Positions 58,131-64,000 of a stretch of 64,000 nucleotides of DNA are shown here, piece after piece. Origin of the DNA: JAICYJ01 sp963797565 (GTDB lineage Bacteria > Actinomycetota > Thermoleophilia > Gaiellales > JAICJC01). Made by a program: the position numbers and the translations under genes. Location of the stretch: contig CAWCPM010000006.1 in NCBI GenBank assembly GCA_963797565.1, positions 1 through 64,000 of the forward strand. The letters are read 5' to 3'. Numbering within the stretch: position 1 is the stretch's first letter; each line of letters starts with the position of its first letter. A model generated the notes under the pieces. The model made no database searches. It had not been told where the DNA came from and saw only the letters and a list, made by a program, of their open reading frames with translations.

Positions 58131-59400
58131 TGGCCAGGTCTGAACTGGTATCGGCGTCTGCGACGCCGCCGCCGGGCGCACCGCCGACGACGCCACCCTC
58201 TACCGGGTGGCCTCCGTCACCAAGACCTTCACTGGGACAGCGATCATGCAGCTGCGGGACGAGGGCAGCCTCGACCTCGACGATCCGGTGGTCGCCCACG
58301 TGCCGGAGCTCAGCGCCGCGGTGGGCGTCAGCCCGATCGAGAACGTCACCATCCGGCGGCTGCTCTCCCACGAGTCGGGCCTGATGGGAGACGCGCCGGG
58401 CACCGACTGGGAGGGGCCCACCTACCAGGGTTCGGTGACGGCCAACCTCGCGCGTGCCGCCGAGATCGGGGTGCGCGTACCTCCCAACACGCAGCTGAAG
58501 TACTCGAACATGGGATACCAGCTACTGGGTGAGATCGTCGCCCGCGTCTCCGGCCGGCCCTACGCGGAGTACGTCAGGGAACGGATCCTCGATCCGCTTG
58601 GCATGTCTTCCTCAGGCTACCCGCCGCTGCCCGATGCGCTGCGTGCGCGGATGGCGACCGGCTACACGGTGCGACAGTTCAGCGACGAGCTGAGCGAGTC
58701 CGTGGCCGCGCCGGACTGCGAGGCCGAGGGCGGCCTGATCTCGTGCGTGGGCGACCTGGCACGATGGGTCTCCTTCCAGGTGCGCGAGGACGGCGGGGAG
58801 CGGTCGGGGGCACAGGTGCTGGCGTAGTCGACGCTGGCCGAGATGCATCGTCCCCGGTATCTCGGCGGGGACCCGGCCTGGGAGCTGGCGTGGGGGATCA
58901 GCTGGTACGCGGTCCGCAGCGGCGATGTCGCGTGGGTGCAGCACTCCGGCGATATTCACGGGTTCAGCTCGAACGTCTGCTTCGACCGCGAGCACCGGGT
59001 CGGAGCGATCGTGCTGCTGAACACCATGGCGTCGGCGGCGGAGCTGTCGATGAAGCTGGCCGAGATTGGCCGCGAGGCAGTTGCGGCGCTGCCGGCACCG
59101 ATCGTGCCGCCGTCGCCGATGCCGGAGGGGTATCGCGACCTGCTCGGGTACTACGGCGGTGACAACGTCAACGGCCTGCTGCGGCTGGAGTGGCGCGACG
59201 GGCGGCTCACGTTCGTGGATCCGACCCGGGCGGGCTGGCGGCCGACGCTGACCGCGACCGGCCCACCGGATGCGTTCGTGGTCGACCCATACGTGCGCGA
59301 GGCGGGCGAGCCGTGCGTGTTTCATCGGCGCGCCGACGGCCGCGTCGATTCGGTCGCCCTCGGGCCGGTCGTGTTTCGCCGGTTCGACGCGGTGTACTAG
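58131..59400 (+). pseudogene. Serine beta-lactamase-like hydrolase, copy 2 with internal stop
   Basis: One open frame from just after a TGA at 58143 to 59400 encodes most of the same hydrolase: RVASVTKTFTGTAIMQLRDE (SxxK), LSHESGLMGDAPGTDWEGP, KYSNMGYQLLGEIV (YxN), WVQHSGDIHGFSSNVC and a C-terminal lipocalin-like domain (GYYGGDNVNGLLRLEWRDGR). A single in-frame TAG at 58825-58827 splits it; the third copy has TCC there. The N-terminal 35 residues are replaced by the tail of copy 1. An internal ATG or GTG could give a short C-terminal protein of about 185 residues. Its stop overlaps the GH15 stop. Confidence 0.75.
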
Positions 59401-61196
59401 CCCGCCACCGCGCCGGGGGACCCGCCGCGCAGCTGGCTCCCCTGCCCGAGCAGCATGGCTGTGCCGACCAGCGCCAGGTGGGTGAACGCCTGCGGCACGT
59501 TGCCCAGCTGCCGGCCGGCGACGGGGTCGTATTCCTCGGACAGCAGCCCGACGTCGTTTCGCAGGTCGAGCAGCCGCTCGAACAGCTCGCGGGCCTCGGT
59601 GATGCGGCCCTGCATGGCCAGCACGTCGGCCAGCCAGAACGAGCAGGCCAGGAACACGCCCTCGTCGCCGCCGACGCCGTCCACGTCGCCGTCGTCTGGC
59701 AGGTACCGGCGCACCAGGCCGTCGTGGATCAGCTCGCGCTGGATCGCAGCGACGGTCAAGACCATGCGCGGGTCGTCGGCGGGCAGGAACCCGACTGCCG
59801 GCATCAGCAACACACTGGCGTCCAGCTTGTCCGAACCGTAGGACTGGGCGAACGACTGCTTGCCGTCGCTCCAGGCCTCGCTCAGCACCTGTGCGTGGAT
59901 CTCGTCGCGGAGGCTCCGCCATCGCGCGACGGGGCCCTCGCGCCCGAACTCGTCGTGGAAACGCACCGCCCGGTCGAAGGCCACCCACGACATCACCTTG
60001 GAGTAGGTGAAGTGGCGGTTGGGGCCGCGCACCTCCCAGATGCCGGCGTCCTCCTGCCGCCAGCCGTCCTCCAGCCACCGCAGCAGCATCTTCAGCAACG
60101 ACCACCCAGCCGGATCGCCGGGGACGCCGTGCGCGGTCGTCTGGTAGGCGGAGTCAACCAGCTCGCCGTACACGTCCAGCTGCAGCTGCGTGGAGGCGGC
60201 GTTGCCGACTCTCACCGGCAGCGAGCCGTCGAAGCCGGGCAGCCAGTCGAGCTCGCGCTCGTCCAGCCGCCGCTCGCCGGCGATGCCGTACATGATCTGG
60301 AGGTCGGCGGGATCGCCCGCGATCGCGCGCAGCAGCCAGCCGCGCCACTGGAGGGCCTCATCGAGGTAGCCGCCGGCGAGCATCGCGCGCAGCGTGAGCG
60401 TGGCGTCGCGCAGCCAGCAGAAGCGGTAGTCCCAGTTGCGCCCGCCGCCGATGCGCTCGGGCAGCGAGGTGGTGGGCGCGGCCACGATCCCGCCGGTGGG
60501 ACGGTAGGTGAGCGCCTTCAGCACCAGCAGCGAGCTGTGGATCTCGTCGTGGTAGTCGCCCTGGTGGCTGCAGTTGCCGGCCCACTCCAGCCAGTAGGCC
60601 TCGCTGTCGTTGAGCGCCGCCTCCGCGTCGATCGGATCGGGGAGCGGCTGGTGGGACGGGAACCAGGTCAGCACGAACGGGACTCGGTGGCCGGGCTTGA
60701 GCACGAACTCGGAGACGGTGGTCATGTTCTCACCGCGCACCGGCATCTTGGTGCGCAGGCACAGCGCGTCCGGCCCGGCGACGGCGACGCGGGCGTGGTC
60801 GACCCGGCGTACCCACGGCACGATGCTGCCGTAGTCGAAGCGGATCACCAGCTCCGAGCGCATCGGCACCTCGCCGTCCAGGCTCTCGACGATGCGGACG
60901 ATGTCGGGCGTGTCGCCGCGCGGCGGCATGAAGTCGATCGCGCGCACCCGGCCCTCGGGGCACTCGTAGATCGACTCCAGGATCAGCGTGTCGCTGCGGT
61001 AGCGGCGGGTCGCGCGTCTGATGCCGCCGGCCGGCGCCAGCAGCCAGCGGCCGTGCTCGGGCCCGCCCAGCAGCCGTGCGAAGCAGGCGCCGGAGTCGAA
61101 GCGCGGGAAGCAGCACCAGTCGATCGAGCCGTCGCGGCCGATCAGGGCGGCCGTCTGCAGGTCGCCGATCATGGCGTAGTCCTCGACGCGGGGCAC
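59397..61196 (-). CDS. GH15 glucoamylase/trehalase-like hydrolase, copy A
   Basis: A 599-residue cytoplasmic (alpha/alpha)6-barrel hydrolase of the actinobacterial/archaeal GH15 type that includes alpha,alpha-trehalases and glucodextranase-like enzymes. The conserved start (VEDYAMIGDLQTAALIGRDG, then SIDWCCFPRFDSGACFARLL) and GGGRNWDYRFCWLRDATLTL with catalytic-region acids are intact, with the later PRMVLTVAAIQRELIHDG. GTG start after a TAGGA box. Its stop shares four bases with the convergent hydrolase stop. It is about 99% identical to copy B; visible protein changes are few (for example GREGPVARWRSLR against GRDGPVARWRRLR). Confidence 0.88.
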   Translation of the reverse strand: MPRVEDYAMIGDLQTAALIGRDGSIDWCCFPRFDSGACFARLLGGPEHGRWLLAPAGGIRRATRRYRSDTLILESIYECPEGRVRAIDFMPPRGDTPDIVRIVESLDGEVPMRSELVIRFDYGSIVPWVRRVDHARVAVAGPDALCLRTKMPVRGENMTTVSEFVLKPGHRVPFVLTWFPSHQPLPDPIDAEAALNDSEAYWLEWAGNCSHQGDYHDEIHSSLLVLKALTYRPTGGIVAAPTTSLPERIGGGRNWDYRFCWLRDATLTLRAMLAGGYLDEALQWRGWLLRAIAGDPADLQIMYGIAGERRLDERELDWLPGFDGSLPVRVGNAASTQLQLDVYGELVDSAYQTTAHGVPGDPAGWSLLKMLLRWLEDGWRQEDAGIWEVRGPNRHFTYSKVMSWVAFDRAVRFHDEFGREGPVARWRSLRDEIHAQVLSEAWSDGKQSFAQSYGSDKLDASVLLMPAVGFLPADDPRMVLTVAAIQRELIHDGLVRRYLPDDGDVDGVGGDEGVFLACSFWLADVLAMQGRITEARELFERLLDLRNDVGLLSEEYDPVAGRQLGNVPQAFTHLALVGTAMLLGQGSQLRGGSPGAVAG

Positions 61197-61217
61197 GGCC
61201 GGGATCCTAGATCGGCT

Positions 61218-61418
61218 TCAGGACGCGGGCTGTGTTGCCTCGCGCAGGGAGCGCGCCGCCTCGGCCACGCGGGCCAGCTCGGCCAGCATCGCGTCGGCGG
61301 CCTGCTCGAGGACCTCGCCGACGACCAACTCGCCGCCTCGATCTGCTTGGCGATGAACTGGATCGCGACGGCGTCGTTCACCGGCAACATGTTCAGAGAG
61401 ATCAGCACTGCTTCGCTG
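61218..61418 (-). pseudogene. 3' remnant of an unidentified gene, frameshifted
   Basis: Between the GH15 start and the repeat junction a minus-strand frame reads EAVLISLNMLPVNDAVAIQF then IAKQIEA, and after a one-base loss near 61330 continues as ELVVGEVLEQAADAMLAELA and RVAEAARSLREATQPAS with a stop 21 bp before the GH15 start. It looks like the C-terminal helical end of a longer protein cut by the duplication junction. I do not recognise the family. Intact copies would probably be found next to GH15 genes in relatives. Confidence 0.5.
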
Positions 61419-62188
61419 CCGATGCGCTGCGTGCGCGGATGGCGACCGGCTACACGGTGCGCAGTTCAGCGACGAGCTGAGCGAGTCCGTGGCCGCGCCG
61501 GACTGCGAGGCCGAGGGCGGCCTGATCTCGTGCGTGGGCGACCTGGCGCGATGGGTCTCCTTCCAGGTGCGCGAGGACGGCGGGGAGCGGTCGGGGGCAC
61601 AGGTGCTGGCGTCCTCGACGCTGGCCGAGATGCATCGTCCCCGGTATCTCGGCGGGGACCCGGCCTGGGAGCTGGCGTGGGGGATCAGCTGGTACGCGGT
61701 CCGCAGCGGCGATGTCGCGTGGGTGCAGCACTCCGGCGATATTCACGGGTTCAGCTCGAACGTCTGCTTCGACCGCGAGCACCGGGTCGGAGCGATCGTG
61801 CTGCTGAACACCATGGCGTCGGCGGCGGAGCTGTCGATGAAGCTGGCCGCGATTGGCCGCGAGGCAGTTGCGGCGCTGCCGGCACCGATCGTGCCGCCGT
61901 CGCCGATGCCGGAGGGGTATCGCGACCTGCTCGGGCTACTACGGCGGTGACAACGTCGACGGCCTGCTGCGGCTGGAGTGGCGCGACGGGCGGCTCACGT
62001 TCGTGGATCCGACCCGGGCGAGCTGGCGGCCGACGCTGACCGCGACCGACCAACCGGATGCGTTCGTGGTCGACCCGTACGTGCGCGAGGCGGGCGAGCC
62101 GTGCGTGTTTCACCGGCGCGCCGACGGCCGCGTCGATTCGGTCGCCCTCGGGCCGGTCGTGTTTCGCCGGTTCGACGCGGTGTACTAG
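61419..62188 (+). pseudogene. Serine beta-lactamase-like hydrolase, truncated copy 3
   Basis: The 3' part of copy 2 repeated: ALRARMATGYTVR, then a one-base loss near 61461 shifts the frame; GGLISCVGDLARWVSFQVRE to WVQHSGDIHGFSSN follows, and a one-base gain near 61934 (GGGCTACTAC against GGGTACTAC in copy 2) shifts the lipocalin-like tail. It has no SxxK serine motif because the duplication begins after it. The TAG of copy 2 is TCC here, so that stop arose after, or differs from, the duplication. Confidence 0.8.
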
Positions 62189-63984
62189 CCCGCCACCGCG
62201 CCGGGGGACCCGCCGCGCAGCTGGCTGCCCTGCCCGAGCAGCATGGCTGTGCCGACCAGCGCCAGGTGGGTGAACGCCTGCGGCACGTTGCCCAGCTGAC
62301 GGCCGGCGACGGGGTCGTATTCCTCGGACAGCAGCCCGACGTCGTTTCGCAGGTCGAGCAGCCGCTCGAACAGCTCGCGGGCCTCGGTGATGCGGCCCTG
62401 CATGGCCAGCACGTCGGCCAGCCAGAACGAGCAGGCCAGGAACACGCCCTCGTCGCCGCCGACGCCGTCCACGTCGCCGTCGTCTGGCAGGTACCGGCGC
62501 ACCAGGCCGTCGTGGACCAGCTCGCGCTGGATCGCAGCGACGGTCGAGACCATGCGCGGGTCGTCGGCGGGCAGGAACCCGACTGCCGGCATCAGCAACA
62601 CGCTGGCGTCCAGCTTGTCGGAACCGTAGGACTGGGCGAACGACTGCTTGCCGTCGCTCCAGGCCTCGCTCAGCACCTGTGCGTGGATCTCGTCGCGGAG
62701 GCGCCGCCAGCGCGCGACGGGGCCGTCGCGCCCGAACTCGTCGTGGAAACGCACCGCCCGGTCGAAGGCCACCCACGACATCACCTTGGAGTAGGTGAAG
62801 TGGCGGTTGGGGCCGCGCACCTCCCAGATGCCGGCGTCCTCCTGCCGCCAGCCGTCCTCCAGCCACCGCAGCAGCATCTTCAGCAACGACCACCCAGCCG
62901 GATCGCCGGGGACGCCGTGCGCGGTCGTCTGGTAGGCGGAGTCAACCAGCTCGCCGTACACGTCCAGCTGCAGCTGGGTGGAGGCGGCGTTGCCGACTCT
63001 CACCGGCAGCGAGCCGTCGAAGCCGGGCAGCCAGTCGAGCTCGCGCTCGTCCAGCCGCCGCTCGCCGGCGATGCCGTACATGATCTGGAGGTCGGCGGGA
63101 TCGCCCGCGATCGCGCGCAGCAGCCAGCCGCGCCACTGGAGGGCCTCATCGAGGTAGCCGCCGGCGAGCATCGCGCGCAGCGTGAGCGTGGCGTCGCGCA
63201 GCCAGCAGAAGCGGTAGTCCCAGTTGCGCCCGCCGCCGATGCGCTCGGGCAGCGAGGTGGTGGGTGCGGCCACGATCCCGCCGGTGGGACGGTAGGTGAG
63301 CGCCTTCAGCACCAGCAGCGAGCTGTGGATCTCGTCGTGGTAGTCGCCCTGGTGGCTGCAGTTGCCGGCCCACTCCAGCCAGTAGGCCTCGCTGTCGTTG
63401 AGCGCCGCCTCCGCGTCGATCGGATCGGGGAGCGGCTGGTGCGACGGGAACCAGGTCAGCACGAACGGGACTCGGTGGCCGGGCTTGAGCACGAACTCGG
63501 AGACGGTGGTCATGTTCTCACCGCGCACCGGCATCTTGGTGCGCAGGCACAGCGCGTCCGGCCCGGCGACGGCGACGCGGGCGTGGTCGACCCGGCGTAC
63601 CCACGGCACGATGCTGCCGTAGTCGAAGCGGATCACCAGCTCCGAGCGCATCGGCACCTCGCCGTCCAGGCTCTCGACGATGCGGACGATGTCGGGCGTG
63701 TCGCCGCGCGGCGGCATGAAGTCGATCGCGCGCACGCGGCCCTCGGGGCACTCGTAGATCGACTCCAGGATCAGCGTGTCGCTGCGGTAGCGGCGGGTCG
63801 CGCGTCTGATGCCGCCGGCCGGCGCCAGCAGCCAGCGGCCGTGCTCGGGTCCGCCCAGCAGCCGTGCGAAGCAGGCGCCGGAGTCGAAGCGCGGGAAGCA
63901 GCACCAGTCGATCGAGCCGTCGCGGCCGATCAGGGCGGCCGTCTGCAGGTCGCCGATCATGGCGTAGTCCTCGACGCGGGGCAC
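62185..63984 (-). CDS. GH15 glucoamylase/trehalase-like hydrolase, copy B
   Basis: The full-length second copy of the 599-residue GH15 enzyme, with the same GTG start and TAGGA box and no disrupting change. Differences from copy A are mostly silent; amino-acid changes noticed are Glu/Asp, Ser/Arg, Leu/Ser and Ile/Val in the C-terminal half. That both copies stay open while the neighbouring hydrolase copies are broken suggests that GH15 function is kept under selection (inference), or that the copies represent two strain versions joined during assembly. Confidence 0.88.
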   Translation of the reverse strand: MPRVEDYAMIGDLQTAALIGRDGSIDWCCFPRFDSGACFARLLGGPEHGRWLLAPAGGIRRATRRYRSDTLILESIYECPEGRVRAIDFMPPRGDTPDIVRIVESLDGEVPMRSELVIRFDYGSIVPWVRRVDHARVAVAGPDALCLRTKMPVRGENMTTVSEFVLKPGHRVPFVLTWFPSHQPLPDPIDAEAALNDSEAYWLEWAGNCSHQGDYHDEIHSSLLVLKALTYRPTGGIVAAPTTSLPERIGGGRNWDYRFCWLRDATLTLRAMLAGGYLDEALQWRGWLLRAIAGDPADLQIMYGIAGERRLDERELDWLPGFDGSLPVRVGNAASTQLQLDVYGELVDSAYQTTAHGVPGDPAGWSLLKMLLRWLEDGWRQEDAGIWEVRGPNRHFTYSKVMSWVAFDRAVRFHDEFGRDGPVARWRRLRDEIHAQVLSEAWSDGKQSFAQSYGSDKLDASVLLMPAVGFLPADDPRMVSTVAAIQRELVHDGLVRRYLPDDGDVDGVGGDEGVFLACSFWLADVLAMQGRITEARELFERLLDLRNDVGLLSEEYDPVAGRQLGNVPQAFTHLALVGTAMLLGQGSQLRGGSPGAVAG

Positions 63985-64000
63985 GGCCGGGATCCTAGAT

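Larger units (their letters stand above)
58631..64000. repeat. Direct tandem duplication, unit about 2788 bp
   Basis: Bases 58631-61418 are repeated from 61419 to at least 64000 with an offset of 2788 (shifting by one at a small indel near 58674/61461). The unit carries the 3' part of the beta-lactamase-like gene, the whole GH15 gene and a remnant behind it. By eye the copies differ at about 1% of positions, many silent. The junction is at 61418/61419, and the second copy is cut by the window end. Confidence 0.85.

Noticed and set aside
59190..62039. A 949-codon plus-strand open frame across the GH15 gene
   Set aside because: It is antisense to a clearly conserved GH15 gene; its composition is that of the complementary frame in GC-rich DNA and no domain is visible. 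A similar long frame appears opposite copy B.

Overview
The window is a 64 kb stretch of GC-rich (roughly 70% by eye), densely coding bacterial DNA with many GTG starts and 4-base ATGA/GTGA stop-start overlaps. Two luciferase-like (F420-type) oxidoreductases, an F420/FMN pyridoxamine-oxidase-like protein, a formylglycine-generating enzyme, a sedolisin, GH4/GH15/GH38 hydrolases and ABC (not PTS) sugar uptake point to an Actinomycetota chromosome. A soil Thermoleophilia-type lineage would fit, but that is inference. I saw no rRNA, tRNA, CRISPR, phage or insertion-sequence genes.

Layout. 1-7.1 kb: a partial TrpB2-like gene, a SHOCT membrane protein, a minus-strand run (bicupin, luciferase-like enzyme, LolA/LppX-like lipoprotein, degenerate HD-GYP/LuxR regulator, cupin) and a small beta-carbonic anhydrase. 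7.3-16.3 kb: a carbohydrate catabolic island with a CHSV-type GH4 (alpha-galactosidase-like), a LacD-type aldolase, two PfkB kinases, a binding protein with two permeases but no ATPase, a SIS isomerase/deaminase and a DeoR repressor. This looks like a tagatose-6-phosphate-type route fed by an ABC importer. 16.3-22.8 kb: an envelope module with an FGE, two UPF0104 flippase-like proteins, a membrane-anchored phosphatase fusion and a SHOCT membrane protein. 22.9-27.5 kb: a five-gene operon of an exported LolA-like protein and two ATPase/permease pairs. 27.5-36.5 kb: single genes (small membrane protein, GNAT, MFS, CPA2 antiporter, YcaQ/AlkZ-like glycosylase, sedolisin, Nudix, broken PNPOx-like gene, NlpC/P60, zinc-ribbon-like protein).

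36.5-43.6 kb is an alpha-mannosidase (GH38) facing a complete ABC sugar importer whose MsmK/UgpC-type ATPase could also energise the ATPase-less importer of the first island. 43.7-47.7 kb is an apparent operon of copper amine oxidase, SDR and a second GH4 with a non-standard signature. 47.7-57.0 kb holds a histidine kinase, two VOC proteins, a LysA-like PLP decarboxylase that seems to have lost its stop, an AraC regulator, a frameshifted small membrane gene, PilZ, cupin, nitroreductase, PAC2, luciferase-like and FAD amine-oxidase genes.

57.1-64 kb is unstable DNA: three decayed copies of one serine beta-lactamase-like gene and two nearly identical GH15 genes. From base 58631 a unit of about 2788 bp is repeated in direct tandem, with the junction at 61418/61419 and the second copy running off the window. 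Disrupted genes are frequent in the right half, so either recent decay or base/assembly errors must be considered there. The most notable non-coding signal is a cluster of GTCAC repeats, mostly about 11 bp apart, between two convergent operons at 11.3-11.6 kb.
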